Shown: positions 25,821 to 39,118 of the stretch, in pieces
Layout of the letters: the number at the start of each line of letters is the position of its first letter
Position numbering within the stretch: the first letter of the stretch is position 1
Assembly (NCBI RefSeq): GCF_013112485.1
Contig: NZ_JABFHG010000002.1
Coordinates: 549,579-613,578 of the forward strand
Length of the DNA stretch: 64,000 nt
Direction: 5' to 3'
From: Roseicella sp. DB1501
GTDB taxonomy: Bacteria; Pseudomonadota; Alphaproteobacteria; Acetobacterales; Acetobacteraceae
Position numbers and translations under genes: made by a program
The notes under the pieces: model-generated
What the model saw: the letters and a program-made list of their open reading frames with translations, nothing else
What the model was told of the DNA's origin: nothing
Database searches by the model: none

Positions 25821-26810
25821 ATGCACCGACGCCACCTGCTCGCCGCCGCGGGCGCGCTGGCCCTGCCCGCCATCCCCCGTGCCCAAGGGGCGACGCCCGG
25901 GTCTCCGTCGGGCTTCGACCACCCGCTCCGCATCATCGTCCCCAACGCCCCCGGCGGCACCAGCGACATCCTGGCGCGGCTGATCGCCACCCCGCTCGGC
26001 CAGGCGGCGGGGCAGCCGGTGGTGGTCGAGAACCGCGCCGGCGCCGGCGGCAATATCGGCGCCGACCTGGTCTCGAAGAGCCCGCCGGACGGGCATACCC
26101 TGCTGCTGCTCGATGTCAGCGTGCTGGCGACCAACCCCTTCCTCTTCGCACGCCTGCCCTATGATGTGGAGAAGGACCTCGCCACGGTCAGCATGCTGAT
26201 CTACGCGCCCTACATCCTGGCGGCGAGCAAGACGCTGCCGGTCGCCGATGCGGCGGGGCTGGCCGCCTATGCCAAGGCCAATCCGGGCAAGCTCAACTTC
26301 GCCAATTCGGGCGCCGGCACGCTGAGCCACCTGGTCGCGGTGGCGCTCGCCTCCGCCTGGGGCAGCGAGGCGACGCATGTGCCCTATCGCGGCGGCGCGC
26401 CGGCCCTGCTCGCGGTCGCCAGCGGCGAGGCGGACCTGACCATGGCCGGGGCGACGCAATCCATGCCCTATGTCGCGCAAGGGCAGATGCGCGGCATCGC
26501 CGTCTCCGGCCCGCACCGGCTGGCGGCGCTGCCGGACCTGCCGACCTATGCCGAGCTCGGCTGGCCGCAGGCCAATGCCGGTACCTGGCAGGGCGTGCTG
26601 GTCCAGGGCCAGACCCCGCCCGAGCAGGTGGCGCGGCTGGAGGCGATGCTGCGCGCGGCGATGCAGGAGCCGGCGGTCCGCAGCCGCATCGCCGAGCTCG
26701 GCGCCGAGGTGAAGACCGAGGGCGCGGCCGCCTTCCGCAGCCAGCTCCGCGCCGACACAGCGACCCTCGGCCGGATCATCCGCGAGCACGACATCCGGCT
26801 CGACCAGTAA
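25821..26810 (+). CDS. Bug-family tripartite tricarboxylate transporter substrate-binding protein
   Basis: 329 residues with a Tat/Sec-type signal (MHRRHLLAAAGALALPAIPRA), so periplasmic. Bug hallmarks: LRIIVPNAPGGTSDILARL, VVVENRAGAGGNIGADLV, PPDGHTLLL, VPYRGGAPALLAV and the late YAELGW-QG loop. It would bind a carboxylate, with the substrate fixed by the loops around the central water site. No TctA or TctB membrane genes are near; orphan Bug genes are the rule in this group of bacteria. GGGAGGAACAG precedes ATG 25821. It diverges from the DUF47-pit operon across 261 bases that hold both promoters. Confidence 0.92.
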   Translation: MHRRHLLAAAGALALPAIPRAQGATPGSPSGFDHPLRIIVPNAPGGTSDILARLIATPLGQAAGQPVVVENRAGAGGNIGADLVSKSPPDGHTLLLLDVSVLATNPFLFARLPYDVEKDLATVSMLIYAPYILAASKTLPVADAAGLAAYAKANPGKLNFANSGAGTLSHLVAVALASAWGSEATHVPYRGGAPALLAVASGEADLTMAGATQSMPYVAQGQMRGIAVSGPHRLAALPDLPTYAELGWPQANAGTWQGVLVQGQTPPEQVARLEAMLRAAMQEPAVRSRIAELGAEVKTEGAAAFRSQLRADTATLGRIIREHDIRLDQ

Positions 26811-26938
26811 CGGACCGGGACCGCCACGACCCGCCGGGGCGGCCCTTGCCCCTGCCCCGGCCCGGTGCGATGTTCCGGCCCGTCGAATGAGCCCGGCCGG
26901 GCGGGGACCGCAGCGGCCGCAGAGCACGAGGGCGTGGC

Positions 26939-28162
26939 ATGGCGAAGATCAAGGTGAAGACCCCGGTCGTCGAGATGGATGGCGACGAGATGACCCGGAT
27001 CATCTGGGGGTTCATCAAGGACAAGCTGATCCTGCCCTATCTCGACATCGACCTGAAGTATTACGACCTCGGCATCCAGTACCGCGACCAGACCGACGAC
27101 CAGGTGACGGTGGACGCCGCCAATGCCACCAAGCAGTACGGCGTCGGCGTGAAATGCGCGACCATCACCCCGGACGAGGCGCGGGTGAAGGAGTTCGGCC
27201 TGAAGAAGATGTGGCGGAGCCCGAACGGCACCATCCGCAACATCCTCGACGGCACCATCTTCCGCGAGCCGATCATCTGCTCGAACGTGCCGCGGCTGGT
27301 GCCGCACTGGTCGAAGCCGATCGTCATCGGCCGCCACGCCTATGGCGACATCTACCGCGCCGCCGAGACCAAGATCCCCGGCCCGGGCAAGGCGACGCTG
27401 ACCTGGACGCCGGCGGATGGCGGCCAGCCGATCGAGCTCGAGGTGACCAACTTCCCGGCCGGTGGCGGCGTGCTGATGGGCATGCACAACACCCGCGCCA
27501 GCATCGAGGGCTTCGCCCGCGCCTCGCTCAACTATGGCCTGGCGCGCGGCTACAGCGTGTACTTCAGCCACAAGAACACGATCCTCAAGGCCTATGACGG
27601 CGAGTTCAAGGACATCTTCCGTCGCATCTACGACACCGAATTCGCCGACCAGTACAAGGCGAAGGGCCTGACCTACGAGGACCGGCTGATCGACGACATG
27701 GTGGCCACCGCCCTGAAGTGGGAAGGCGGCTATGTCTGGGCCTGCAAGAATTACGACGGCGACGTCGAGTCCGACATCGTGGCGCAGGGCTTCGGCAGCC
27801 TCGGCCTGATGACCTCGGTGCTGCTCTCCCCGGACGGCCAGACGGTGGAGTCGGAGGCGGCGCACGGCACCGTCACCCGCCACTACCGCGAGCACCAGAA
27901 GGGCCGCGAGACCAGCACCAACCCGATCGCTTCGATCTTCGCCTGGACCCGCGGCCTCGCCTATCGCGGCAAGTTCGACGACACCCCGGACGTCGTCGCC
28001 TTCGCCGAGGCGCTGGAGAAGGTCTGCGTCGATACCGTCGAGAGCGGCTCCATGACCAAGGACCTCGCTCTGCTCATCGGCAAGGACCAGCCCTGGCTCA
28101 ACACCCAGGCCTTCCTCGTCAAGCTGGACGAGAACCTGCAGAAGGCGATGAAGAAGAGCTGA
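26939..28162 (+). CDS. icd: Isocitrate dehydrogenase, NADP-dependent (dimeric type II)
   Basis: 407 residues, the length and pattern of the eukaryotic-like homodimeric NADP-IDH found in alphaproteobacteria. Seen are [15 protein letters not shown] at the start, [28 protein letters not shown] (substrate-binding Ser and Arg), VGRHAYGD-type motif [15 protein letters not shown], and the cofactor region [16 protein letters not shown] whose His/Arg fit NADP. It oxidises isocitrate to 2-oxoglutarate and CO2 in the TCA cycle. A short hairpin (CGGGCC/GGCCTG) with a TTTT run near 28197-28220 may end transcription before the convergent glpK. Confidence 0.97.
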   Translation: MAKIKVKTPVVEMDGDEMTRIIWGFIKDKLILPYLDIDLKYYDLGIQYRDQTDDQVTVDAANATKQYGVGVKCATITPDEARVKEFGLKKMWRSPNGTIRNILDGTIFREPIICSNVPRLVPHWSKPIVIGRHAYGDIYRAAETKIPGPGKATLTWTPADGGQPIELEVTNFPAGGGVLMGMHNTRASIEGFARASLNYGLARGYSVYFSHKNTILKAYDGEFKDIFRRIYDTEFADQYKAKGLTYEDRLIDDMVATALKWEGGYVWACKNYDGDVESDIVAQGFGSLGLMTSVLLSPDGQTVESEAAHGTVTRHYREHQKGRETSTNPIASIFAWTRGLAYRGKFDDTPDVVAFAEALEKVCVDTVESGSMTKDLALLIGKDQPWLNTQAFLVKLDENLQKAMKKS

Positions 28163-28225
28163 TACCCGGGACCTCGTCCTGCGGGATCGGAAGGCGCGGG
28201 CCGCCAGGCCTGCCCCTTTTGCCGT

Positions 28226-29770
28226 TTATGGATAGTCCGACAGCGTGCGCCGCACCGCCCGCTGCCAGCCGGCATAGGCCGCCTCGCGCTCCGCCTGCAG
28301 CATGTCCGGGGTGAAGCGGCGGTCGAGCCGCCAGCTCGCGGCGAACGCCTCCGGCGCCGGGCAGAGCCCCGCCTGCAGCCCGGCCAGATAGGCGGCGCCG
28401 AGCGCCGTCGTCTCCCGCACCACCGGCCGGTCGACCGGCGCGCCGAGGATGTCGGCGAGGAACTGCATGGTCCAGTCGGAGGCCACCATGCCGCCATCGA
28501 CGCGCAGCACGCTGCTCGCCCCCGCCGCTCCGGCGCCCGCCGGGGTCGCGGCGGCGGTGGCCTCGGCGCCGGCGAGGTCGGCCTGCATGGCGATCAGCAG
28601 GTCGCGCGTCTGGTAGCCGACGCTCTCGAGCGCGGCGCGGGCGAAATCGGCCGGGCCGGAGGCGCGGGTCAGCCCATGGATGGCGCCGCGCGCCTCGGCA
28701 TCCCAATGCGGCACGCCGAGCCCGACGAAGGCCGGCACCAGGTAGAGCCGCTGCGCCGGGTCCGAGCTGGCGGCCAAGGTGCCGCTCTCCGCCGCATCCT
28801 GGATGATCCCGAGCCCGTCGCGCAGCCATTGCACCGCGGCGCCCGCGACGAAGATCGCGCCCTCCAGCGCATAGGTCCGCCGGCCGCCGAGCTGATAGGC
28901 GATGGTGGTCAGCAGCCGGTGGCGCGAGGCGACCGGCACCTCGCCGGTGTTCAGCAGCGCGAAGCAGCCGGTGCCGTAGGTGGATTTCAGCATGCCCGGG
29001 CGGAAGCAGGCCTGGCCGAGCGTCGCCGCCTGCTGGTCGCCGGCGATGCCGCGCACCGGGATGGCGGCGCCGAGCAGCCCGGCCTCCGCCCTGCCGAACT
29101 CGGCAGCGCAGTCGCGCACCTCCGGCAGCAGCGACATCGGGACGCGGTGCAGCGCGCACATCGCCGGGTCCCAGCGCCCGGCGCGGATGTCGAAGAGCAT
29201 GGTGCGGGCGGCGTTGGTCGCATCCGTCGCATGCACCCGGCCGCCGGTCAGGCGCCAGAGCAGGAAGCTGTCGACGGTGCCGAAGGCGAGCTCGCCCCGC
29301 TCCGCCGCCTCCCGCGCCCCGGCCACGTGGTCGAGCAGCCAGGTGAGCTTGGTGGCCGAGAAATACGGGTCGATGAGCAGGCCGGTGCTGGCCGCGACCG
29401 CCTCGGCATGCCCCGCCTCGCGCAGGGCGGCGCAGGCGGCGGCGGTGCGCCGGTCCTGCCAGACGATGGCGCGATGGATCGCCCGGCCGGTGCGGCGGTC
29501 CCAGAGCAGCGTGGTCTCGCGCTGATTGGCGATGCCGATGCCGGCGATGTCCTGCGGCCGCAGCCCGGCATGGTCGATGGCCTCGCGCATGACCGCGAGG
29601 GAGCTCTCCCAGAGATCCTCCGCATCGTGCTCCACCCAGCCCGAGGCCGGGTAGTGCTGGCGGAATTCCTGCTGCGCCATGGCGACGGGCGCGAGCCCAG
29701 GGGTGCTGAAGAGGATCGCGCGGGTCGAGGTGGTGCCCTGGTCGAGGGCGAGGATATGGCCAGCGGACAT
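28226..29770 (-). CDS. glpK: Glycerol kinase
   Basis: 514 residues from ATG 29770. FGGY kinase with [14 protein letters not shown] at the N-terminus (phosphate 1), [11 protein letters not shown] (glycerol-binding Arg-Glu), [26 protein letters not shown] (phosphate 2) and [20 protein letters not shown] (adenosine). It phosphorylates glycerol to sn-glycerol 3-phosphate. The allosteric E. coli IIA-Glc site is not recognisable. It is the last gene of the glycerol operon, 111 bases after glpV, so some independent control of expression is possible. An in-frame ATG at 29809 is an alternative start. Confidence 0.95.
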   Translation of the reverse strand: MSAGHILALDQGTTSTRAILFSTPGLAPVAMAQQEFRQHYPASGWVEHDAEDLWESSLAVMREAIDHAGLRPQDIAGIGIANQRETTLLWDRRTGRAIHRAIVWQDRRTAAACAALREAGHAEAVAASTGLLIDPYFSATKLTWLLDHVAGAREAAERGELAFGTVDSFLLWRLTGGRVHATDATNAARTMLFDIRAGRWDPAMCALHRVPMSLLPEVRDCAAEFGRAEAGLLGAAIPVRGIAGDQQAATLGQACFRPGMLKSTYGTGCFALLNTGEVPVASRHRLLTTIAYQLGGRRTYALEGAIFVAGAAVQWLRDGLGIIQDAAESGTLAASSDPAQRLYLVPAFVGLGVPHWDAEARGAIHGLTRASGPADFARAALESVGYQTRDLLIAMQADLAGAEATAAATPAGAGAAGASSVLRVDGGMVASDWTMQFLADILGAPVDRPVVRETTALGAAYLAGLQAGLCPAPEAFAASWRLDRRFTPDMLQAEREAAYAGWQRAVRRTLSDYP

Positions 29771-29881
29771 GCTCGGGGTCCTGGTGAGGGCCGGACGGAG
29801 GATCGGCATCCCCGTCGCGGCGGGAAAATGGCATGGCATGGGGCGACGCCACCCGCAGGCGCGCCGCCCCATGGTCCAGGG

Positions 29882-31660
<1,779 letters not shown>

Positions 31661-31710
31661 TCCTGTTTCCTCCTTCGCCCGCGCCCGGCCCCCGCCGGGC
31701 GTGTACCAGG

Positions 31711-31991
31711 TCAGGCCCAGCGGAACATCGCCGCGCCGTAGATCAGGGAGACGAGGCTCGCGCCCCAGAGCGGCGCCTCGCCGGCGAGCGCCAGCCAGGC
31801 GAGATGGATGAAGGCGGCGCCGAGCAAGGTCAGGAACAGCCGGTCGCCGCGCGTGGTCGGCAGGCCGAGGATGCCGACGCGCTCGGTCTCCGGCCGCAGG
31901 ATGGCGAGCGCAGTCATCGCCGCCAGGGTGGCGAAGAGCAGCGCGAAGAACAGCGCCGTCTCCGAGGTCCAGGCCATCCAGTCGAGCGCCA

Positions 31992-31992
<1 letters not shown>
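31711..31992 (-). CDS. DUF2160-type small membrane protein of the glycerol operon
   Basis: 93 residues with three predicted membrane segments: ETALFFALLFATLAAMTALA, FLTLLGAAFIHLAWLALA and ASLVSLIYGAAMF. A gene of this kind normally stands between the second permease and the binding protein of glp importers. It starts in an ATGA overlap with the glpQ stop. The function is unknown; an accessory subunit of the importer is the obvious guess, supported only by invariant position and coupling. Confidence 0.85.
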
Positions 31993-33781
<1,789 letters not shown>

Positions 33782-33783
33782 GC

Positions 33784-34854
33784 TCAGCCCTCCCCCACGG
33801 TCAGCCGGCCATCGGCATAGACATGCAGCCGCGCCGGATCGAGCGCGACGCGCGGCTCGGACGGCACCGGCATCCCCTCGGGCAGCGTCGCCGCGAAGGG
33901 CTGCCCGGCGAGGTCGAGCCGCGCGATGCGGCGCCGGCCGAGATCCTCCACCCGCTGCAGCCGCGCCGGCAGGCCCGCCTGCGACCCCGCCGGGGCAAGA
34001 CTGGCGAATTCCGGCCGGATGCCCAGCTCGACGCGGCCCTGCAGCACCGGATAGGCCCGCGGCAGGGCGATGCGCTCGCCGCCCGGCAGCAGCGCCGCGT
34101 CGCCGATCACCGTGCAGGGCAGGAAATTCATGCCCGGGCTGCCGATGAAATGCCCGACGAAGCGGTGCGACGGCCGGTCGAACAGCGCCTCCGGCGTGCC
34201 GATCTGCAGCACCTCGCCCTCGCTCATCACCACCACCCGGTCGGCGAAGGTCAGCGCCTCGGTCTGGTCATGGGTGACGTAGATCATCGTCACCGGCACC
34301 TGCCGGTGCAGCTCCTTCAGCCGCGAGCGCAGCTCCCATTTCAGGTGCGGGTCGATGACGGTCAGCGGCTCGTCGAACAGGATGGCGGCGACGTCGTCCC
34401 GCACCAGGCCGCGGCCGAGGGAGATCTTCTGCTTCTCGTCGGCGCCGAGGTTGCGCGCCCGCCGGTCGAGGTCGCGGGCGAGGCCGAGCAGCCCGGCCAC
34501 ATGCTCCACCCGCGCCCGCGCCGCCACCGCCGGCACGCCGCGGTTGCGCAGCGGAAAGGCGAGATTCTCCCGCACCGTCATGGTGTCGTAGACCACCGGG
34601 AACTGGAAGACCTGCGCGACATTGCGTCGCTCGGTCGGCAGGGCGGTGACGTCGATGCCGTCGAAGAGCACGCGCCCGGCGCTCGGATGGATCAGGCCGG
34701 AGACGATGTTGAGCAGGGTCGTCTTGCCGCAACCCGAGGGGCCAAGCAGCGCATAGGCGCCGGCATCCTCCCAGACCATGTCCATCGGCTTCAGCGCATA
34801 GCCGCCGCCCCCGGCATAGGCATGCGCCAGCCTGTCGAAGGCGATGCGCGCCAT
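33784..34854 (-). CDS. glpT: Glycerol ABC transporter ATPase GlpT (signature motif degenerate)
   Basis: 356 residues. ATPase domain 1-235: Walker A GPSGCGKTT (38-46), Q-loop at VFQFPV, Walker B AAILFDEP (Asp161, Glu162), switch His195 in VTHDQTEA. The position of the LSGGQ signature reads LGADEKQKIS (136-145), so the signature is lost. The regulatory C-terminal OB-like domain spans about 240-356. Its partner GlpS has the reverse defect, so the heterodimer should have one competent and one degenerate ATP site. Starts in an ATGA overlap with glpS. Not to be confused with the E. coli GlpT antiporter. Confidence 0.93.
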   Translation of the reverse strand: MARIAFDRLAHAYAGGGGYALKPMDMVWEDAGAYALLGPSGCGKTTLLNIVSGLIHPSAGRVLFDGIDVTALPTERRNVAQVFQFPVVYDTMTVRENLAFPLRNRGVPAVAARARVEHVAGLLGLARDLDRRARNLGADEKQKISLGRGLVRDDVAAILFDEPLTVIDPHLKWELRSRLKELHRQVPVTMIYVTHDQTEALTFADRVVVMSEGEVLQIGTPEALFDRPSHRFVGHFIGSPGMNFLPCTVIGDAALLPGGERIALPRAYPVLQGRVELGIRPEFASLAPAGSQAGLPARLQRVEDLGRRRIARLDLAGQPFAATLPEGMPVPSEPRVALDPARLHVYADGRLTVGEG

Positions 34855-35933
34855 CAGGCCGCCTCCGCCAGCGCCGCGACGGCGGCGAGCCGGCCGTCGC
34901 CGCCGAAGACCAGGCAGCGCCGCGGGTCGAGCCAGACGGTCGCCGCCGCGCCCGGCTCGGGCCGCCGGATGCCGGGCGCGAGCACCACCCAGGCGAGGCC
35001 ACCGACATCGAGATGCACGTAGCTCTCGGAGCCGGTGACCTCGGCGACCCGCACCGTCGCCGGCAGCGCCACCGCGCCGGGAAGCGGCTCGAGGGAGAGC
35101 TGATGCGCGCGGATGCCGATGGTGCAGGGCCCCGCCGGCAGGTCCGGCGCCGGCGCCGGGATTGCGGCGCCAGCGCCGAAGAGCAGCCGTCCCTCCTGCA
35201 GCCGCGCCGGCGCCTCGTTCAGCGGCGGGTCGGAGAAGACGCGGGCGGTGGCGAGGTCGGCGGGGCGGCGGAACACCGACCCGGCCGGGCCGAATTGCGT
35301 GACCCGTCCCTCGGAGAGGGTGGCGGCATGGCCGCCGAGCAGCAGCGCCTCGGCCGGCTCGGTCGTCGCATAGACGAAGACGCTGCCGCTCTCGGCGAAG
35401 AGCCGCGGCAGCTCCTCCCGCAATTCCTCGCGCAGCTTGTAGTCGAGATTGGCCAGCGGCTCGTCCATCAGCACCAGCGCCGCCCGGCGGACCAGCGCCC
35501 GGGCGATCGCCGTGCGCTGCTGCTGCCCGCCGGACAGGGCCAGCGGCCGGCGGTCGAGATAGGGGTCGAGCCGCAGCAGCCGCGCCGCCTCCTGCACCCG
35601 CGCCTCGATCTCCGCCCGAGGCAGCCGGGCGACGCGCAGCGGCGCGGCGATGTTCTCGAAGACGGTGAAGGAGGGGTAATTGATGAATTGCTGGTAGACC
35701 ATGGCGACGCTGCGCCGGCGCGGCGGCAGCCCGGTCACGTCGCGGCCGCGGTCGAGCAGCCGGCCCTCGCTCGGCCGGTCGAGGCCGGCCAGCAGCCGCA
35801 GCAGCGTGGTCTTGCCGGCGCCGGTCGGGCCGAGCAGCACGTTCGGCCGGCCGGCCGCGAGCTCGAGGCTGACCGGATGCAGCACCGCCTGGTAGCCGGC
35901 GGCAAGGCCGAGCCCCTCCAGCAGGATGCTCAT
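34854..35933 (-). CDS. glpS: Glycerol ABC transporter ATPase GlpS (switch histidine missing)
   Basis: 359 residues from ATG 35933, which overlaps the glpD stop as ATGA. Walker A GPTGAGKTT (35-43), Q-loop VYQQF, intact signature LSGGQQQR (133-140), Walker B ALVLMDEP (Asp157, Glu158). The H-loop reads FVYATTEPAEA: Thr191 replaces the catalytic switch His. C-terminal MalK-like domain from about 235. It pairs with GlpT on the inner face of GlpPQ. The intact signature here complements the intact Walker motifs and His of GlpT. Confidence 0.93.
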   Translation of the reverse strand: MSILLEGLGLAAGYQAVLHPVSLELAAGRPNVLLGPTGAGKTTLLRLLAGLDRPSEGRLLDRGRDVTGLPPRRRSVAMVYQQFINYPSFTVFENIAAPLRVARLPRAEIEARVQEAARLLRLDPYLDRRPLALSGGQQQRTAIARALVRRAALVLMDEPLANLDYKLREELREELPRLFAESGSVFVYATTEPAEALLLGGHAATLSEGRVTQFGPAGSVFRRPADLATARVFSDPPLNEAPARLQEGRLLFGAGAAIPAPAPDLPAGPCTIGIRAHQLSLEPLPGAVALPATVRVAEVTGSESYVHLDVGGLAWVVLAPGIRRPEPGAAATVWLDPRRCLVFGGDGRLAAVAALAEAA

Positions 35934-37462
35934 TCCGCCGCCCTCCCCGCGCGCTCCGCGGCGCCGGCCAGGTAGCCCGCCAGCGCCGCCTGCCCGGCCG
36001 CGTCGATCCTGAGGCCCAGCTTGCTCCGCCGCCAGAGCAGATCGGCCGGTTCGCGCACCCATTCCTCGCGCATCTGCCAGGCGACCTCGCGCTCGGTCAG
36101 CCCGGCGCCGAAATCCCGGCCCAGCGCCGCCATGCTGCGCGCCTCGCCCAGCACCGCGTCGGCGCGCGTGCCGTATTGCCGCACCAGCCGGCGGGCCAGG
36201 GCCGGGGCGAGGAAGGGGTAGCGCGCGCGCAGATCGGCGACGAGCCGCGGCGCGCCGTCCCAGGGAAAATCGCCGCCGGGCAGCGCCGCGCCCGCCGTCC
36301 AGGGCGCGCCGAGGCCGGGGAGATGCGGCGCCAGCCGGGCCATCGCCGCCTCCGCCAGCCGGCGATAGGTGGTGATCTTGCCGCCGAAGACCGAGAGCAG
36401 CGGCGCCCCACCCTCCGGCGCGTCGAGGGTCAGGACATAGTCCCGCGTCGCCTCCTGCGCCCGGCTCGCCCCGTCGTCGTAGAGCGGCCGCACCCCGGCA
36501 TAGCTCCAGACCACATCGGCCGGCGTCACCGCCTGGCGGAAATAGTCGCTGACGGCGCGGCAGAGATAGGCGGTCTCGCCCTCCGAGATCGCCACGCCGG
36601 CGGGGTCGCCGGCGAATTCCTCGTCGGTGGTGCCGATGAGGGTGAAGTCTTCCTCGTAGGGGATGGCGAAGCAGATGCGGCCATCGGCATTCTGGAAGAT
36701 GTAGCAGCGGTCATGGCCGTAGAGCCGGCGGGTGACGATGTGGCTGCCCTTGACCAGCCGCACCCGCGCCGGTGCGTTCTGCCCGGCGGCGCCGAGCATC
36801 TCGCCCACCCAGGGGCCGGCGGCATTGACCAGGGCGCGCGCCGTCACCTCCCGCGTCGCGCCGTTCGCCTCGTCGCGCAGGGTCGCCCGCCAGAGCCCGT
36901 CCTCGCGCCGGGCGGCGAGGCAGCGCATGCGGGTCAGCACCGTCGCGCCGCGATCGGCGGCGTCGCGCGCGTTCAGCACGACGAGCCGCGCATCCTCGAC
37001 CCAGCAATCGGAATATTCGAAGCCGCGGCGGTATTGCGGCTGCAGCGGCGCGCCGGCCGGGTCGCGCCGCAGGTCGAGCGTGCGGGTCGGCGGCAGGATG
37101 CGCCGCCCGCCCAGATGGTCGTAGAGGAAGAGGCCGAGCCGCAGCACCGGCCAGGGCCGCAGCCCCTTGTGGTGCGGCAGCACGAAGCGCAGCGGCCAGA
37201 CGATGTGCGGCGCCGCCCGCAGCAGCACCTCGCGCTCGATCAGCGCCTCCCGCACCAGGCGGAACTCCCGGTGCTCGAGATAGCGCAGCCCGCCATGGAT
37301 CAGCTTGGTGGAGGCGGAGGAGGTGGCGCCGGCGAGGTCGCCCTTCTCGACCAGGGTGACGGCGAGGCCGCGCCCGGCCGCGTCGCGGGCGATGCCGCAG
37401 CCATTCACCCCGCCGCCGATGACGAGGAGATCCTGGACCTGGCCGTTGCCCGCTGCCGACAC
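35930..37462 (-). CDS. glpD: Glycerol-3-phosphate dehydrogenase (aerobic, FAD)
   Basis: 510 residues from GTG 37462, chosen because AGGGAA lies six bases before it; an upstream ATG at 37516 would add 18 unconserved residues and consume the operator region. The FAD motif is LLVIGGGVNGCGIARDAAGR, followed by GATSSASTKLIHGGLRYLE (substrate and flavin contacts), NAAGPWVG and SYAGVRPLYDD. It oxidises glycerol 3-phosphate to dihydroxyacetone phosphate at the inner membrane and passes electrons to ubiquinone. First structural gene of the glycerol operon, 81 bases after glpR. Confidence 0.95.
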   Translation of the reverse strand: MSAAGNGQVQDLLVIGGGVNGCGIARDAAGRGLAVTLVEKGDLAGATSSASTKLIHGGLRYLEHREFRLVREALIEREVLLRAAPHIVWPLRFVLPHHKGLRPWPVLRLGLFLYDHLGGRRILPPTRTLDLRRDPAGAPLQPQYRRGFEYSDCWVEDARLVVLNARDAADRGATVLTRMRCLAARREDGLWRATLRDEANGATREVTARALVNAAGPWVGEMLGAAGQNAPARVRLVKGSHIVTRRLYGHDRCYIFQNADGRICFAIPYEEDFTLIGTTDEEFAGDPAGVAISEGETAYLCRAVSDYFRQAVTPADVVWSYAGVRPLYDDGASRAQEATRDYVLTLDAPEGGAPLLSVFGGKITTYRRLAEAAMARLAPHLPGLGAPWTAGAALPGGDFPWDGAPRLVADLRARYPFLAPALARRLVRQYGTRADAVLGEARSMAALGRDFGAGLTEREVAWQMREEWVREPADLLWRRSKLGLRIDAAGQAALAGYLAGAAERAGRAAE

Positions 37463-37516
37463 GCTGTGTTCCCTGGACGCGGTCGCGAGCTTGCCGAAGC
37501 CGAAACGCAAGGACAA

Positions 37517-37529
37517 GCGAAAATTTCGC
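37517..37529. promoter_or_regulatory. Palindrome between glpR and glpD, candidate GlpR operator
   Basis: GCGAAAATTTCGC is a near-perfect 13-base palindrome in the 81-base glpR-glpD gap, surrounded by further GAAA/TTTC elements (CCGAAACGC at 37499, TTTCGATTTCAGGCATTTCGC from 37552). DeoR-family GlpR proteins bind TTTCG-type repeats, so glycerol-3-phosphate-relieved repression of glpD onward is plausible. Confidence 0.4.
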
Positions 37530-37543
37530 GCCCCAACCGCGCC

Positions 37544-38377
37544 TCAGAGGGTTTCGATTTCAGGCATTTCGCTTTCGTCTGCCGCGTCCAGCTCCGGCCC
37601 GGCAATGTCCAGCCGGGTGCCGGCCTCGCGGCAGGCGGCGGTGAAGCGGGGCGGCGGCGGCCGGTCGGTCACCACCCCGTGGAGCTGCGCCACATGGCCG
37701 ATGCGGACCGGCGCGGAGCGCTCGAACTTGCCGGCATCGGCGACCAGGATCGCCTGCCGCGCATTGCCGAGGATGGCGCGCGCCACCCGCACCTCGCGGT
37801 AGTCGAAGTCGAGCAGGCTGCCATCCTCGTCGAGGGCGGAGGCGCCGATCACCGCGAAATCCAGCTTGAACTGCGAGACGAGGTCGACCGTCGCCTCGCC
37901 GACGATGCCGCCATCGGCCCGCCGCACCGGCCCGCCGGCCACCACCACCTCCACCCCCGGACTCGGCAGCAGGATGGAGACGACATGGATGTTGTTGGTG
38001 ACGACGAGCAGGTTGCGGTGATGCACCAGGGCGCGCGCCACCTCCTCCGTCGTCGTGCCGATATTGATGAAGAGGCTCGATCCGTCCGGGATCAGGGCGG
38101 CGCAGCGGACGGCGATGCGGCGCTTCTCGGCATGCGCCAGGGCGCGGCGGGCGGCGTAGCCGAGATTCTCGACGCCCGAGGCGAGCATCGCCCCGCCATG
38201 CTGGCGCGCCAGCAGGCGGCGGTCGCAGAGGGTGTTGAGATCCTTGCGGATGGTCTGCGGGCTGACGCCGAAGCGGCCGGCCAGCTCCTCGACCTGCACC
38301 CGGCCGGCCTCCCGCGCCAGGGTGAGGATGGTGTGCTGGCGCTCGGTCAGCGCCTCGAGCGGCAGGGTCGGTTCCAC
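37544..38377 (-). CDS. glpR: DeoR-family transcriptional regulator of glycerol genes
   Basis: 277 residues, starting at GTG 38377. The N-terminal winged helix-turn-helix has the DeoR pattern (RQHTILTLAREAGRV, FGVSPQTIRKDLNTL). The C-terminal sensor has the sugar-isomerase-like motifs IPDGSSLFINIGTTTEEVA, VVTNNIHVV, GASALDEDGSLLDFD and LVADAGKFER, the last typical of GlpR. It would repress the downstream glp genes until glycerol 3-phosphate binds. Its place at the head of the operon supports the call. Confidence 0.92.
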   Translation of the reverse strand: MEPTLPLEALTERQHTILTLAREAGRVQVEELAGRFGVSPQTIRKDLNTLCDRRLLARQHGGAMLASGVENLGYAARRALAHAEKRRIAVRCAALIPDGSSLFINIGTTTEEVARALVHHRNLLVVTNNIHVVSILLPSPGVEVVVAGGPVRRADGGIVGEATVDLVSQFKLDFAVIGASALDEDGSLLDFDYREVRVARAILGNARQAILVADAGKFERSAPVRIGHVAQLHGVVTDRPPPPRFTAACREAGTRLDIAGPELDAADESEMPEIETL

Positions 38378-38501
38378 CCGGTCACCATGCCGCGCCCGGT
38401 CGCCGCGGGGAAGGGCGGGGCGGTAGGCCGTTCAAAACCCGGCGCAGCCGCGATAGGCTCGCGGCGCCGCGTCGCAAGACGCGCCAAGGGAGAGAAACGC
38501 C

Positions 38502-38945
38502 ATGAACCCCGCACGCCGCCACCTCGCCATGGCGGGCGCCGCCATGCTGCTGCTGCCTGGCCTCGCGCACGCCCAATCCGACGAGCAGGCGCAGGTCGCC
38601 AAGGCCGTTGATGCCCTGACCAAGGCGATGATCGCCGTCGACAAGCCGCAGCTCGAGGCGCTGACCGCCGAAGGGCTCAGCTACGGCCATTCCGCCGGCC
38701 GGATCGAGACCAAGAAGCAGTTCATCGACTACCTGGTCAGCCGCGAGAGCGCCTTCCGGACGATCGAGCTGAGCGACCAGACGATTTCCATCGTCAGTGA
38801 CGAGGCCATCGTCCGCCACCTCTTCACCGGCGAGACGGTCAGCCCGGCCGGCAAGGTCACGCCGGTGAAGATCGGCGTGCTGCAGGTCTGGACCAAGGAA
38901 GGCGGCAACTGGAAGCTGCTGGCGCGCCAAGCCTACCGGCTCTGA
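38502..38945 (+). CDS. Secreted SnoaL/NTF2-like (DUF4440) protein
   Basis: 147 residues with a clear Sec signal (MNPARRHLAMAGAAMLLLPG, cleavage after AHA), so periplasmic. The mature part is a cone-shaped NTF2 fold: a long helix (ALTKAMIAVDKPQLEALTAEG), YGHSAGRIETKKQFIDYL, and three strands ending in NWKLLARQAYRL. Family members include hydrolases, isomerases and binding proteins, and no catalytic residues can be assigned. The ribosome site AGGGAGAGAAACGCC is good. It is divergent from glpR, and its stop is followed directly by a family C hairpin. Confidence 0.85.
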   Translation: MNPARRHLAMAGAAMLLLPGLAHAQSDEQAQVAKAVDALTKAMIAVDKPQLEALTAEGLSYGHSAGRIETKKQFIDYLVSRESAFRTIELSDQTISIVSDEAIVRHLFTGETVSPAGKVTPVKIGVLQVWTKEGGNWKLLARQAYRL

Positions 38946-38949
38946 GAAT

Positions 38950-39052
38950 TCCCCCGCGACGCCGCTTCGCGTCGCCGCAGGGGCCCTGTGCTTCGCTTCA
39001 GGGTCGAGGCGCGTGACGCCTCGCCGCAGCCAGGCCGCGGCAGGGCAACGGG
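38950..39052. repeat. Intergenic hairpin repeat, family C copy 2
   Basis: Begins four bases after the stop of the SnoaL-like gene. First stem: GCGACGC/GCGTCGC inside CCCC...GGGG, then GGGCCC. A second stem is GAGGCG-CGTGA-CGCCTC (39006-39022). The end (CCGCGGCAGGGCAACGGGC) matches copy 3. Confidence 0.65.
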
Positions 39053-39118
39053 CGTCAGCCCAACGCCCTCACACGCCGGACGCAAACCTCCGGTCTCCCT
39101 GGCGTCGCGCCATAAGTC

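Noticed and set aside
36176..38611. An 811-codon plus-strand open frame across glpD and glpR
   Set aside because: Antisense to clear glycerol genes, with no recognisable domain; other long antisense frames (1265-4126, 28676-31741, 46363-48000) were rejected for the same reason.
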